From Deltaproteobacteria bacterium (lineage in GTDB: Bacteria; Desulfobacterota; Desulfovibrionia; Desulfovibrionales; Desulfovibrionaceae), in the NCBI GenBank assembly GCA_031285295.1, contig JAITWK010000014.1, forward strand, positions 1-64,000: a stretch of DNA of 64,000 nucleotides, read 5' to 3'. The notes beneath the pieces are model-generated. The model was given only the letters and a program-made list of their open reading frames with translations. It was not told where the DNA came from and ran no database searches. Of the stretch, positions 52,357-63,156 are shown piece after piece. Position numbers and translations under genes: made by a program. How positions within the stretch are numbered: position 1 is the first letter of the stretch; each line of letters begins with the position of its first letter.

Positions 52357-53712
52357 TCAGGCTGTTTTGGCCACCAAACGCTCCAATGTATGGAGCGCTC
52401 TTCGCAGATTTGGCATATCCGCTACCCCTGTCAGAGCTACACGCACAGCTTCCGGTGCGGGAACAGCCCCTACGACAAAGCGTTCCGAGTTGAATATTCG
52501 TATATTGCGCTTGGCGGCATCAACTTCCAAATTTGCAGCACTCATTGTATGAGGGAGAGGCAACCAAACATACATGCTTTGATGAGAGCTTACAAAATTG
52601 TGGCCCACGAATATGTCTCTGAATAAGGCGACTCTCTTTGCAATCTGGACTTGTTTTTGTTGTATGGTTTCATCCACATAACCAGACAGAATGCTCTCTG
52701 CGGCAATCTCCACGCAGAGGGGAGAGACACAAACCATGCTGTTCGCTATGCCTTGTGTGAGTGGTTTTACCAAATGGGATGGTACCGCTACAAAGGCGAT
52801 ACGCAGACCAGCCAAAAAAATTTTGGACAGACTTGAAATATAAATGCTTTGCGCTGGAAGCATAGGGGATAGAAGGTGATCCGGCGAATCGCTCAGGAAG
52901 CCTTGCGGATCGTTCTCAATGAGCAGAAGACCATGTCGCCGGATTATGTCGCACAACGCCAGCCGACGTTCATGGGACATGGGAGCATTGGTCGGATTCT
53001 GGATGCGTCCGGATACATATATACCTTTGATGTGCTGGCGTTTACACAATACTTCCAGCTCATTGGGTAGCATTCCTTCATGATCCATGGGCAGCCCTTC
53101 CAGGCGTACTCCTTTGTCTTGCGCTGCGGCTTTCATGCCCATATAAATGAGGTGATCTGTAGCGATCCGGTCTCCAGACTTGAATAAACAATGGCAGATC
53201 AACCACAGAGCGTGTTGTGCCCCAGCGGTGATAACGATATTTTTGGGTGGCACTGTGAGTCCAAATCTAGCCAGCCAATCCGCGCCTACCCCCCTATGTT
53301 CGGGTAGCCCTTGCGGGTCGCTATATGTCATCAGGGCGGATTGCCTGTCTTTATGTAGCGATTTTCTGGCGACAATGGAAAGAAGTGGATCCGGTTTACT
53401 TAATGGGCTTGCTGCCCCCATATCCCACTTTAAAGAGTCCTGCTCGACATCTATGACGGCAGCCCTTTTGCCCGCATCGGCAGTGATGAATGTTCCTCGG
53501 CCCACTACGGCGGAGATCAATCCACGATTCTCTGCCTCACGGTATACACGGACAGCCGTGCCTGGGGCGATTCCGACAATTTGTGCCAATTTTCTGCAAG
53601 TAGGAATTTGCTCTCCAGGGTGAAGTGTCCCTGAACGGACATCACGCTCAAGAGCCTCCACCACCGCGAGATAAAGTGGCTTTGAGGTATCAATTGTAGT
53701 TATATTCCACAT
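52357..53712 (-). CDS. MocR/GntR-family regulator with intact PLP aminotransferase domain
   Basis: A 451-residue fusion of a GntR winged helix (~5-75; PGEQIPTCRKLAQIVGIAPG) and a class I aminotransferase fold (~110-450). The PLP Schiff-base lysine is present in SSLSKIFLAGLR, residue 297. The ATG at 53712 follows AGGA. MocR proteins usually control PLP, amine or amino-acid metabolism genes. Direct repeats upstream at 53727-53750 are a likely operator. No metabolic target gene is adjacent. Confidence 0.92.
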   Translation of the reverse strand: MWNITTIDTSKPLYLAVVEALERDVRSGTLHPGEQIPTCRKLAQIVGIAPGTAVRVYREAENRGLISAVVGRGTFITADAGKRAAVIDVEQDSLKWDMGAASPLSKPDPLLSIVARKSLHKDRQSALMTYSDPQGLPEHRGVGADWLARFGLTVPPKNIVITAGAQHALWLICHCLFKSGDRIATDHLIYMGMKAAAQDKGVRLEGLPMDHEGMLPNELEVLCKRQHIKGIYVSGRIQNPTNAPMSHERRLALCDIIRRHGLLLIENDPQGFLSDSPDHLLSPMLPAQSIYISSLSKIFLAGLRIAFVAVPSHLVKPLTQGIANSMVCVSPLCVEIAAESILSGYVDETIQQKQVQIAKRVALFRDIFVGHNFVSSHQSMYVWLPLPHTMSAANLEVDAAKRNIRIFNSERFVVGAVPAPEAVRVALTGVADMPNLRRALHTLERLVAKTA

Positions 53713-53726
53713 AATGATTCCTTTTG

Positions 53727-53763
53727 ATTGTATCAATTTCTTATTGTACCGCTACTTTGTCAA
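53727..53763 (-). promoter_or_regulatory. Direct repeats and -35 box upstream of the MocR gene
   Basis: Reading the minus strand, TTGACA (53763-53758) is followed by GGTACAAT (53750-53743) and GATACAAT (53734-53727), whose starts are 16 bases apart. MocR regulators often bind direct repeats, so this may be the autoregulatory operator. The -10 is not clear. Confidence 0.4.
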
Positions 53764-54278
53764 TAAAAAATAATGCTCCTATATCAATTCCGCAAACATC
53801 ATTTTTGGGGTTAAATTTTCAAAAAATATATTTTATATATTGCTCTGAAATAACAGGGTATATTTTTAGTATAAATCATATTCATATTTTTAACTCCAAA
53901 AACATGTCACATAATTCAGCCTAACAACATGTTTGCCGCACAAATGTTCTTTGCCGCAAATAGTGCCTGGCCTGACAACAGAGAGCTGTTCAGCAGATAT
54001 TGGTATTTGTTATCTTAGAATATCTTGAAATATAATGAGATTTATTAAAAACAGAGAGGGCGGTATCGAAGAATTATTGATGGGTACTCAAAAATTGTAT
54101 CTGACGCAATTTTGCGTGTATCAGGTGTAATCTAAGGGAGGATATAGGAACAAAAAATTGAGGAACACAAGATCAACATCCACGGAAAGGTGGAGGTTGC
54201 TGGGCGAACAGGCATGCCCCACTCTCTGGATATGGCTGTCACACTATCCATTGAGGGGCCGATAATGATGTCAAGCTG
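53764..54278. other. AT-rich non-coding gap between the two MocR genes
   Basis: About 500 bases with no gene I can support. 53764-53900 is strongly AT-rich. A good ribosome-like GGGAGGAT occurs near 54136 but is not followed by a credible frame. A short plus-strand frame from 54190 reads into the antisense of the second MocR gene and is not believed. Confidence 0.5.
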
Positions 54279-55655
54279 TTACCAAATGGGGGTGATAAGC
54301 ATTCCTTTCTTACTCAGCAAGCGGCGCAATATGTCCAAGCCGCGTTTGAGCGAAGGAATGTCTTTGGGCCCGGTAAGTGAAAGGCGAACACAGTTAGGCG
54401 CTGTGAACTCCCCCACAATAAATCTGTCTGCTGAAGAAACTCTAACACCGTTTCTTTCGGCCTGCCGCTCGAATTCTTTTGACTGCCATGAGTCAGGCAA
54501 GAACAACCATGCATAGATGCTGGATTTCGTCCTGTTAACCGGGAAACCAGCCAAAGTATCCTGAAGAACTTTTACTCTGCTCTCCAGTTCTTTTCTTTTG
54601 TTTTTCAGAGACTTGGTTAGCGTACCATCGGTAATTGCCTCACAGGCTATGGCGACATTCAGTGAGGCAACCGTCCAGGTGCTTTCCATAATGGCCTGAG
54701 ATATTCGCGTATGGAATCTTTCAGGCGCATGAATGAAGGCTACTCTTAGTCCACTGTAGAATGATGCTCCAAGGCCAGCATAGTAAACAGATAAATTCGG
54801 CAGCAGAGCAGAAAAGATATGTGATTTGTCGTTATTCATCCATGTAAAGGTACCATCTTCAATTATAGGCAGATTATGACGCGCAATAACTTCACATAAT
54901 TCTTGGCGTCTCTTGATCGATAGTGAGTGAGCATTTGGATTTTGTGTATTCTCAGTTACAAACAGTCCACGGATATTTTGTGTCTGGCATATTGTATCAA
55001 GGTGATCCGGTAGCATCCCGTACTCATCCATTTTGATTCCTTCCAGCACAACACCGTGGCGTTGCATGAGCATTTGAAGCCCAGGGCTTGCGAACTGAGC
55101 TACAGCTGCCCTGTCTCCATGCTCAAACAAGGCGCTTACAATACTGGACAAGGCATGTTGCTGGCCGTTTGCTATTATCACTAAATCACCATTTGTGTCG
55201 ACTCCGCTCTCGCTTAACCATCTGGCACCAATCTCTCTATACTTATATAGCCCCATAGGGTTGAAGTGGTTGACCAGAAAATCGGCACTGTTCGTCTGGA
55301 GTATTCGTTGCAAAATGGGGTTAACGCTTAGCTCGGTACTATGCAGGGGCATAGGAATACTCAGTTCGATGAACTCATTTTTTTGAGCATTGTTTACTGC
55401 TGGTTTGAGAAGCCCGTGTTCCGTTACAAAAGTTCCACGCCCTACATGTTTGCTGACCAAGCCGCGTTGTTGTGCCTCCCCGTATGCCCTGGCGATCGTG
55501 GCGACCGTTACGCCGACTTTCTCAGCAAGTTTTCTGTGTGGCATCAGGCGGCATCCGGGGGGCAGCTCGCCTGAAACAATATCTTCTTCCAGGCGGTCAG
55601 CAATATAAAGGTAGCGCGCCTTGGCATCCTTTTTAGGGAATGTATAGTCCCACAC
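54279..55655 (-). CDS. MocR-like regulator lacking the PLP lysine
   Basis: A 458-residue GntR-type winged helix (~5-75; PHRKLAEKVGVTVATIARAY) plus aminotransferase-fold domain, co-linear with the neighbour at 52357-53712. At the position of the Schiff-base lysine (residue 297 in both) it has alanine: YAGLGASFYSGLR in place of SSLSKIFLAGLR. The flanking GLR and AF residues are kept, so the fold is probably intact but PLP cannot be bound covalently. It may bind another ligand, bind PLP non-covalently, or act as a ligand-free repressor. Confidence 0.88.
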   Translation of the reverse strand: MWDYTFPKKDAKARYLYIADRLEEDIVSGELPPGCRLMPHRKLAEKVGVTVATIARAYGEAQQRGLVSKHVGRGTFVTEHGLLKPAVNNAQKNEFIELSIPMPLHSTELSVNPILQRILQTNSADFLVNHFNPMGLYKYREIGARWLSESGVDTNGDLVIIANGQQHALSSIVSALFEHGDRAAVAQFASPGLQMLMQRHGVVLEGIKMDEYGMLPDHLDTICQTQNIRGLFVTENTQNPNAHSLSIKRRQELCEVIARHNLPIIEDGTFTWMNNDKSHIFSALLPNLSVYYAGLGASFYSGLRVAFIHAPERFHTRISQAIMESTWTVASLNVAIACEAITDGTLTKSLKNKRKELESRVKVLQDTLAGFPVNRTKSSIYAWLFLPDSWQSKEFERQAERNGVRVSSADRFIVGEFTAPNCVRLSLTGPKDIPSLKRGLDILRRLLSKKGMLITPIW

Positions 55656-56070
55656 ATTAGCCTCCTAATTATTAATCTGCGCCAATTTTTATGCTGGATG
55701 AGTTCAATGATCAGTTGCTCAGTGTATATATTAACAATCAAACATTTTGCAAATTAAAGTTTTTGGCAAAGGTTGTTTGTGTTGGGTTTTTTCACCAATC
55801 GATTCTGTGTTGGTGAGGTGGCGGCAGGCGCAAAAATATAGCCAGCAGACCAGTGTGGGCAAATATTATTTTTTAAAATTTATATAGGTACAATTTTTTG
55901 TAAATCTTATTTGTTGCCGTAAAAATGCGCCAATTTAAAAAATTGTATTAAGTCAATTCTATATAAAATGCTCAAATGCTAATTGTGCCGCATATGGAAG
56001 GTAAAGCCATAATCATATACAAGATATATCCATATATAGTTCAGATATTTAATATGAGGATATATTTCAC
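55656..56070. other. AT-rich gap upstream of the signalling cluster
   Basis: About 415 bases lie between divergent genes: the MocR-like gene (minus) and the hybrid kinase (plus). It must contain both promoters. 55860-56050 is very AT-rich with TATAT runs. No ribosome site with a credible small gene is seen. The kinase start at 56071 is preceded by TGAGGA. Confidence 0.5.
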
Positions 56071-59000
56071 ATGGTTATAAGAACAAAGCTATTGATTAAT
56101 ACGGTAGCGCCAGCTCTTTTTGTTGCGCTAGCGATACTAGTGTTTAATAGCATATTGTTTTCGGATTTTGTTGATGAGGCGATGATCGACCGAGTCAACT
56201 CGGCATCGAAAGTCGCTGAGCATCATCTTTCTGACCTTAAAGAAAGAGCGACCTCCGCGTCTTTGAGTATGGCTCAGAACCGTGAAATTATTCATGCTCT
56301 GATGCAAAATGACCGCAAGACATTGTCTTACCAAACCGCGCAGATGCAAGATGAAACGGAGATTGATTTTTGCACGATAGCAGACCCAGAAGGCCGAGTG
56401 ATTTTTCGTATGCACGCACCGAAAATATATGGAGATTCCATTGCCCAGCATGTAATCGCTCAAGCCGCCATAGCCGGAAAGAAGCTGACGGCTGTGGAAA
56501 AGGGCTCATGGGTTCGTTTATCCATACGTGCGGGGGCACCCATTATTGACGACCAAGGAGCCATCGTTGGAATTGTTCTGGTCGGATACCGCTTGGATGC
56601 GGATCGCTATGTAGATGAAATAAAAGAAATATCCGGATGCGAAACCACTGTCTATTTGGACAATGAGAGAGTTTCAACAACGGTGCGGCATGCTGATGGC
56701 ACACGCGCAATCGGCACAACAGTAAGCGCTGCGCTTAGTGATATCGTGCTGGGTGGTAAAACCTATGCCGGGCGGGTCGATATTTTGGGGCGGGCCGCCG
56801 TGGTCAGGTGTACTCCCATAAGCGGACCGGAGGGGCAAGTGGTGGGCATGCTCCTTGCCGGGCGGTATGTTGATGATGCGACGCAAGTGATTCAGCGATT
56901 CGTTCAAAACGGATTGCTTATCACACTAGCGCTGCTGACGCTTGCTACCATGGCTATTCTTGTCATTGTCAGACATATCGTAAGACCGATTCAGACGATG
57001 ACCAGAGCTGCGTCCGCTCTGGCAGTCGGCGACATTGATATTGATGTTCAGGTTCAGACGAACGATGAAATGCATGCTCTGGCCGATTCGTTCAGTCGTA
57101 TGGTTGAGAGCGCTCGCCAGCAGGTACACACCATTCATCAAATCTCCAACGGCGACATGACAGTTTCTCTACAGCCCAGATCAGAAAATGACCTAGTTAA
57201 TCGTGCCTTGGTAAAGCTTAACGAAATTCTTCAGGCTCAACACGCCGCAATCATGGCGGAGCATAGCAATCTTCGTGACACATCCGCCAAACTGGAAGCA
57301 GCGCTAGCAGACGCTAAAGAGGCCAACAGTACAAAAAGCAATTTCCTCGCCCGCATGAGTCATGAAATACGAACACCGCTAAGCGCCGTAATTGGTCTTA
57401 GCGAACTGACGCTCGGCGAAGAGGGGTTGACCCTGGAAGCGGAATCGAACCTGGAAAAGATATACAGCGCTGGTTCAACAATTCTGCATATTGTCAATGA
57501 TATCCTTGATATATCCAAGATAGAATCCGGTAAGTTTGAAATACACCCCGTCCGCTACGATACTCCGAGCCTCATCAACGACACGGTGACACTGAATATC
57601 GTGCGGATACAAGAAAAACCCATCGTGTTTAGGCTGCATGTTGATGAAAATTTGCCAGCAGAACTTTACGGTGATGATCTGCGTGTAAAACAGATTTTCA
57701 ACAATTTACTTTCCAACGCATTTAAGTTCACGAATTCCGGGGCTGTGGAATGGCGGTTGTCATTCGAGAAAGAAGCGGATGCCATTTGGCTCGTCTCCAG
57801 TGTGCGGGACACGGGCATGGGCATTACGCAGGAGAACCTACAGAAGCTGTTTTCGGACTATAGTCAGGTGGACTCGAAAATCAACCGCAGAGTTGAAGGG
57901 ACGGGCCTGGGACTGGCGATAACCAAGTGTCTTGTAGAAATGATGGATGGAACCATCACTGTCGAGAGCAGGTATGGTGAAGGTTCTGTATTTCATGTGC
58001 GGCTACGCCAGACAGTATTTTCCTCAACACCAATAGGCAAGAAGGTGGCAGCTAACCTCATGGGACTGCACTACACGCTTGCCAAGTGCACCAGACGCAC
58101 GAAGCTGGCTCGCGTGGATCTGTCTTATGCCCATGTACTCGTCGTTGACGATATCGAAACAAATCTTGACGTAGCAAAGGGAATGCTCAGGCCATACGCA
58201 ATAAAAATTGACTGCGCAACCAGTGGTCGTCAAGCCGTGGATATGATCCGGGCGGAGAATCCGCGTTACAGTGCTATATTTATGGATCACATGATGCCGG
58301 GCATGGACGGAGTAGAAGCAACTAAAATCATACGACAGGAAATTGGAACTGATTATGCCAGGAATATCCCGATCATTGCGTTAACTGCAAACGCGATAGC
58401 CGGTAATGAGGAAATGTTTTTAAACAATGGTTTTCAAGCATTCATATCGAAACCAATAGACGTCATCAGGCTGGATTCACTCTTGCGGCGATGGGTCAGG
58501 GATAAGAATCTTGAAAAAGAACTTTCCGCCACAGGTGAGGCTGCATATCCGGTTCACAACGAAAAGCGCGATGACGGGAGCGAAAGGCATATGTTGGACG
58601 GTATAACGATTAGTGGCGTGGATATTCATAAGGCCTGCAAGAATTTTGGAGACAATGAAACTGTATTTATCGATGTTTTACGCTCCTATGCAGCAAACAC
58701 TCGCCTATTGTTGCACAAATTACCGGAATGCCTGGCTGCGGAGAATTTTACAGATTACGGCATCGTTATCCACGGCATTAAAGGATCAAGCTACGGTATT
58801 GTTGCCCAAGAGGTCGGCAAGAAGGCGGAGTTGCTTGAATCTGCGATAAAAGCAGGAGACTTCGCCGCAGTGCAGGCCGGTCACTCCAATTTTATGGCTT
58901 CTGCGGAAGCGCTGATCGCCGATATAGATGCGGCGCTTAGCAAAATCAACACGACTGCAAACAAACCCAATGCCATCGAGCCTGCTCCGGCGCTCTTGCA

Positions 59001-59166
59001 TGAATTGCGTGACGCCTGTGCTGCCTTTGATATGGACAGAGTGGATAAGGTCATGGCGCTGTTTGAAGAGTTCCAATATGAACGCGGTGGGGAACTTATT
59101 GTATGGCTGCGTGAACAAATAGATATGATGAACTTTGAAAAAATTTCCAAAGGGGAATGGACGTAA
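56071..59166 (+). CDS. Hybrid histidine kinase with Cache, HAMP, receiver and HPt
   Basis: A 1031-residue membrane kinase: helix ~10-30, a periplasmic Cache region (~35-285) and helix ~288-308, HAMP (~308-362), HisKA with phospho-His in MSHEIRTPLSAV (~430), ATPase (~535-650; GTGLGLAITK), receiver (~688-805; phospho-Asp in IFMDHMMPG) and a C-terminal HPt with IVIHGIKGSSYGI (His ~900). It carries a full phosphorelay in one chain. The next gene, an HD-GYP response regulator, is the likely phosphate acceptor. Spacing is 69 bases on the same strand. Confidence 0.94.
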   Translation: MVIRTKLLINTVAPALFVALAILVFNSILFSDFVDEAMIDRVNSASKVAEHHLSDLKERATSASLSMAQNREIIHALMQNDRKTLSYQTAQMQDETEIDFCTIADPEGRVIFRMHAPKIYGDSIAQHVIAQAAIAGKKLTAVEKGSWVRLSIRAGAPIIDDQGAIVGIVLVGYRLDADRYVDEIKEISGCETTVYLDNERVSTTVRHADGTRAIGTTVSAALSDIVLGGKTYAGRVDILGRAAVVRCTPISGPEGQVVGMLLAGRYVDDATQVIQRFVQNGLLITLALLTLATMAILVIVRHIVRPIQTMTRAASALAVGDIDIDVQVQTNDEMHALADSFSRMVESARQQVHTIHQISNGDMTVSLQPRSENDLVNRALVKLNEILQAQHAAIMAEHSNLRDTSAKLEAALADAKEANSTKSNFLARMSHEIRTPLSAVIGLSELTLGEEGLTLEAESNLEKIYSAGSTILHIVNDILDISKIESGKFEIHPVRYDTPSLINDTVTLNIVRIQEKPIVFRLHVDENLPAELYGDDLRVKQIFNNLLSNAFKFTNSGAVEWRLSFEKEADAIWLVSSVRDTGMGITQENLQKLFSDYSQVDSKINRRVEGTGLGLAITKCLVEMMDGTITVESRYGEGSVFHVRLRQTVFSSTPIGKKVAANLMGLHYTLAKCTRRTKLARVDLSYAHVLVVDDIETNLDVAKGMLRPYAIKIDCATSGRQAVDMIRAENPRYSAIFMDHMMPGMDGVEATKIIRQEIGTDYARNIPIIALTANAIAGNEEMFLNNGFQAFISKPIDVIRLDSLLRRWVRDKNLEKELSATGEAAYPVHNEKRDDGSERHMLDGITISGVDIHKACKNFGDNETVFIDVLRSYAANTRLLLHKLPECLAAENFTDYGIVIHGIKGSSYGIVAQEVGKKAELLESAIKAGDFAAVQAGHSNFMASAEALIADIDAALSKINTTANKPNAIEPAPALLHELRDACAAFDMDRVDKVMALFEEFQYERGGELIVWLREQIDMMNFEKISKGEWT

Positions 59167-59235
59167 GAATGACGCTGTACATATTTTATTTATTAGTAAT
59201 GTAAAAGCGCATTATACTTAAAGGAGAAAAACATC

Positions 59236-60345
59236 ATGCTTGAGCATAAACGACAAACGATTATGTTGGTTGATGATAATCAGGTGAATTTGAATATCGG
59301 CAAAAATATGCTGAAGGACCTTTATGAAGTTTATGCGCTGCCATCGGCGGAGAGGTTGTTTGCTTTTCTGGATAGTGTAACGCCAGATTTGATTCTTTTA
59401 GATGTTGCAATGCCAAATATGAGTGGCTTTGATATTATAAAAGTCCTCAAAGCTGACACGCGATATGCTGATATTCCTGTTATTTTTGTGACAGCAAAAA
59501 TTGATTACATGAATGAATATGAAGGATTATCGCTTGGAGCTGTAGACTATGTAGCAAAACCATTTTCAGCTACCCTTTTACGTAAACGTATTGAAAACCA
59601 CCTGCTTCTTAGGGGACAGCAGGTTGAGATGAAAAAATTTAATGATAATCTAATAAAAATGGTAAAGGATAAAACAACACAAGTTTTTGATCTGCAAAAT
59701 TTAATCATAAGCACTATTTCCGATATTGTAGAATTTCGTGATTCCTTTACCGGTGAACATATCAATCGTACACAGCAATACGTACGATTGCTTGTTGATT
59801 ATATGATTGAGCACGGCATATACGCCGACGAAACATACACATGGGAGGACATGGAGTACATACTTCCATCAATTCAACTGCATGACCTAGGAAAAATTTT
59901 TATCAGCGATGCCATCCTGAATAAACCCGAAAAACTTACGCCCGAGGAATTCGAAATTATGAAAGGGCATGTGGTCAAGGGGGTAGAGGTGATCAAAAAT
60001 ATGAGCAAGAAGGGCAAGGAACAGACTTTTCTGAAGTATGCCGAAATAGTTGCCGCTACACACCATGAAAAGTGGGACGGCAGCGGGTATCCATATGGAT
60101 TGAAAGGACAAAATATACCATTGTTGGGACGTTTAATGGCCATTGCCGATGTTTACGATGCTTTGACATCCACCCGACCATACAAAAAACCGTTTACCGT
60201 CGAGCGGTCGGCTCAGATCATTATTGAGAGTTCCGGCACCCATTTTGATCCCACCTTGGTCGATATTTTCAAACAGGTAGAACCTGAATTCATTTCTGTT
60301 GCCTCATCCAATTGCGTTGCTTCAGACGCAGTATGTGTGAATTGA
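59236..60345 (+). CDS. Response regulator with HD-GYP c-di-GMP phosphodiesterase domain
   Basis: A 369-residue protein: receiver (~8-125; phospho-Asp in LILLDVAMP, ~54), short linker helix, and HD-GYP domain (~150-345) with the signature HDLGKIFI (~214) and HHEKWDGSGYP (~276), including the GYP motif. Such enzymes hydrolyse c-di-GMP to pGpG and GMP. It is preceded by AAGGAG and follows the hybrid kinase with HPt. The next gene encodes a chemoreceptor with a PilZ (c-di-GMP-binding) domain, indicating one local circuit. Confidence 0.94.
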   Translation: MLEHKRQTIMLVDDNQVNLNIGKNMLKDLYEVYALPSAERLFAFLDSVTPDLILLDVAMPNMSGFDIIKVLKADTRYADIPVIFVTAKIDYMNEYEGLSLGAVDYVAKPFSATLLRKRIENHLLLRGQQVEMKKFNDNLIKMVKDKTTQVFDLQNLIISTISDIVEFRDSFTGEHINRTQQYVRLLVDYMIEHGIYADETYTWEDMEYILPSIQLHDLGKIFISDAILNKPEKLTPEEFEIMKGHVVKGVEVIKNMSKKGKEQTFLKYAEIVAATHHEKWDGSGYPYGLKGQNIPLLGRLMAIADVYDALTSTRPYKKPFTVERSAQIIIESSGTHFDPTLVDIFKQVEPEFISVASSNCVASDAVCVN

Positions 60346-60408
60346 TGTAAGCTGTTCATATCGAAGAGAAACATAACCACTAACGCCTGCCAGGCGAGAG
60401 GTATTTCC

Positions 60409-63057
60409 ATGACTACGAAACGCAAGATTATCATAGGCTTCACATGCATTATATTAATTTTGCTATCTATATCCACTTTGGGTTACTGGCATATGCGCTC
60501 TTCTTTGGTCAGCCTTACCGACTACCAAAGAAGCGTGCGGGTTACCGTGGCTTTGGGCGCTATGGAGACCCATCTCTACCAGGCACACTCGCAGATGGGG
60601 CTCTATGTGGGTTCCGCTGATTCTCAATTTATAGAAAACGCCCTTAAAGCGATGGATAACCTTGTTGCTCAGGCGGATATAGCCAAACAGAGCATGATTG
60701 TTGAGGAAAGTCTGGATGTTTTGGAACAAATCCGCCAGCACGCACTCGATTTCAAGCAAGACCTGACCAAGCTGTCCGCCGAAATCACCAAGATGCACGA
60801 GATCTATACTGTCAAGGTGATTCCCGCCAACAAAGTAATTACAGACATCACCAGCAATTTCCGGGTGACCGCGCTTTCAGCCGACAATGCGCCTATGCTG
60901 GCCGGACTTGAACACCTGTGGGAAGAGTTCGCTTACATGCTTTCCGGCATGAGCGACTACCTTTATACCCGCTCTGACAAGAATATGAAGGTTGTCCAAC
61001 AACGTTACCTGAGTGCGCTCTCTATCGCGGAAGGGCTGCAAAAATTTATCGTTGTGGAAAAAGGTCGGCAGTTGCACGGCCAGTTGCTCGCCGCGTTTAA
61101 AACTTTGTCCGAATCCTCCGCCGAAATGGAGCGGGCGTCCAAAACCGTCGAAGCCAGCCTTGCCAACATGCGCGATCTGCATGCTAAGATAGGCGCAGAC
61201 ATTATGGGATTGTTCGAACTTTTTGATACCCAGATGCGTGAGTTCGGCTCGACGGCAACCGCCAGTACTCAGGCCGGCCAGACTTCCCTGCTCATAGGCA
61301 GCGCCTCCGGCATACTGATAGGCCTGCTTCTAGTCTTGTTCATCGTCATGGGCCTGAGCCGTGTGCTGCGCGATGTCGCTCGCTTTGCCGCTACTGTTGC
61401 CAATGGTGATTTCAATGCCAAGATAACGAACAATGAAAAAGGAGAAATCGGTCAGATGCTGGCAGCCCTGCGCTCCATGGTCAGTCAACTCAAGGAGCAG
61501 CTAGGTTTCGCCAAGGGTATTATGTTGGGCATCGTAACCCCCTTCGCGGTGGCGGATGCGTCCGGCAAACTTACTTACCTGAACAGACAGGTGCTGGATT
61601 ACTGGGGGCGGCAAGGCAAGCCGGAAGATTATTACGGCAAGCTGTCGGGCGAATTTTTCGGTAGCCGCCCCGAGGAAAAGACCGCCCTAGACCAAGTACT
61701 GGCGGACAAGAATGTCCTGCGAGACCTTCCCGTCACCCTGGCTACCGCACGCGGTGAAAAGAAAACCATGCGGATCACGGCCTCCCCGTTGTGGGATTTG
61801 GACAGTAACCTGCTTGGGGCCTGCCTGCTCATAACCGATGAAACGGAAATTCGCGAACAGCAGGACAGAATCCTCGCCCTCAACGAGCGCATCTCCCAGT
61901 CCGTTCAGGAAGCCCAGCAAATATCCCGCAAACAGAGTGACGCCTTCGCGCAACTTCGGAATCAGCTGGATAAAACCTCCGATGCCGCTCAGATCCAGAC
62001 AAAGGCTTCGGACGAAACCATGCAGAGCATCTCCGAAATGAGTACCACTCTGGCGGTGCTAGCTGAACAGGCCAGGCAAACCACGGATGACACCAGAGCC
62101 ACTCGCGCCGAGGCCGAGGAAGGGTACAAGGTTGTCAACGAAACCCTTGACTGCATAAACAAGGTGGCCGATCACGCCAATCGTACTGAGCAGGGTGTGC
62201 GTGCGCTGGGCGAACAGGCCGCCGGGATCACCCATATAGTCGAGCTTATTAAGGATATCGCGGACCAGACCAATCTTCTGGCGCTTAACGCGGCTATTGA
62301 AGCCGCACGGGCCGGAGAAGCAGGACGCGGTTTCGCCGTTGTTGCGGACGAAGTACGCAAATTGGCCGAGAAGACCATGCATGCCACCGATGACGTGAAT
62401 AAATCCGTATTGGCGTTGCAAACTGTTGTGGAGTCCAACCAAGCCCTGACGAGTGAAACCGTGGAGCTTACCAACACCTCCACGGTGTTGGCCGGTCAAT
62501 CCGGCCAACGTCTCAGCCGTATTGTCCAGATAGCTGAACTCGCGGTCGAAAAGGTACTAGCCATCTCCAAAGATACCGCTGAACAGGCGCGCGTGGGTAC
62601 GGGCATTTCCAGCGCCATGGAAGAAATCAACGACATGGCTCGCCAGTCAACGGACAACATGCAGGAATCCATATCCGCCGTGGCCAGCCTTTCCCAGCTT
62701 TCCGATGAACTCAAAAACCTGGTTGAGACCATGGGGTCGGAACGCCGCAGGTCCGAGCGCTTCAAACTTGATTCGCTGTACAAGCTCACTATTAACGGCC
62801 AAGGCGGCGGCATGGCAGCCAGAATTATGGATATTAGCCTGACCGGCATGCGGATCGAGCTGCAAAACAGCAAGGGCGTACAGCTTCAGGCGAAGAGTAG
62901 GGTCAGCATCAAGGCCGACAACGCGCCGCTGGATGTCATACTCAACGCAGTTTCTGCATATGTTATCTGGCAGGATGCTTCCTTCTGTGGGCTTGATTTT
63001 GAACGCAAGCTTACCGCCACACCTGCGGAATTGAAGGCTCTCGTCAGCAAGGTTTAA
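60409..63057 (+). CDS. Chemoreceptor with PAS and C-terminal PilZ domain
   Basis: An 882-residue transducer: membrane helices ~8-28 and ~298-325 around a helical periplasmic domain, HAMP, PAS (~385-490; [16 protein letters not shown]), the signalling hairpin (tip [20 protein letters not shown]), and a C-terminal PilZ domain from ~778 with RRRSERFKL and [11 protein letters not shown], the c-di-GMP-binding RxxxR and (D/N)xSxxG motifs. Attaching PilZ to a chemoreceptor would let c-di-GMP level adjust kinase control. It follows the HD-GYP gene by 63 bases, so it is likely co-regulated. Confidence 0.93.
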   Translation: MTTKRKIIIGFTCIILILLSISTLGYWHMRSSLVSLTDYQRSVRVTVALGAMETHLYQAHSQMGLYVGSADSQFIENALKAMDNLVAQADIAKQSMIVEESLDVLEQIRQHALDFKQDLTKLSAEITKMHEIYTVKVIPANKVITDITSNFRVTALSADNAPMLAGLEHLWEEFAYMLSGMSDYLYTRSDKNMKVVQQRYLSALSIAEGLQKFIVVEKGRQLHGQLLAAFKTLSESSAEMERASKTVEASLANMRDLHAKIGADIMGLFELFDTQMREFGSTATASTQAGQTSLLIGSASGILIGLLLVLFIVMGLSRVLRDVARFAATVANGDFNAKITNNEKGEIGQMLAALRSMVSQLKEQLGFAKGIMLGIVTPFAVADASGKLTYLNRQVLDYWGRQGKPEDYYGKLSGEFFGSRPEEKTALDQVLADKNVLRDLPVTLATARGEKKTMRITASPLWDLDSNLLGACLLITDETEIREQQDRILALNERISQSVQEAQQISRKQSDAFAQLRNQLDKTSDAAQIQTKASDETMQSISEMSTTLAVLAEQARQTTDDTRATRAEAEEGYKVVNETLDCINKVADHANRTEQGVRALGEQAAGITHIVELIKDIADQTNLLALNAAIEAARAGEAGRGFAVVADEVRKLAEKTMHATDDVNKSVLALQTVVESNQALTSETVELTNTSTVLAGQSGQRLSRIVQIAELAVEKVLAISKDTAEQARVGTGISSAMEEINDMARQSTDNMQESISAVASLSQLSDELKNLVETMGSERRRSERFKLDSLYKLTINGQGGGMAARIMDISLTGMRIELQNSKGVQLQAKSRVSIKADNAPLDVILNAVSAYVIWQDASFCGLDFERKLTATPAELKALVSKV

Positions 63058-63077
63058 CAGGCGTATCCTATGAAAAA

Positions 63078-63108
63078 CGAAAAATTATTTTCTGTGAATA
63101 ATTTTTCG
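63078..63108. terminator. AT-rich hairpin after the PilZ chemoreceptor gene
   Basis: A perfect 12-bp stem, CGAAAAATTATT and AATAATTTTTCG with a TTCTGTG loop, starts 21 bases after the chemoreceptor stop. It could act as a bidirectional terminator between the chemoreceptor and the Rrf2 gene. The stem has almost no G-C pairs, so strength is doubtful. Confidence 0.55.
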
Positions 63109-63156
63109 GAGTGAACGCGGACAACGCGTAACACGTTGCACCATTTTGGGGGGGTT

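Noticed and set aside
54190..54516. 108-codon plus-strand frame starting in the gap before the second MocR gene
   Set aside because: Most of it is antisense to the 3' end of the MocR-like gene and no ribosome site or homology is apparent.
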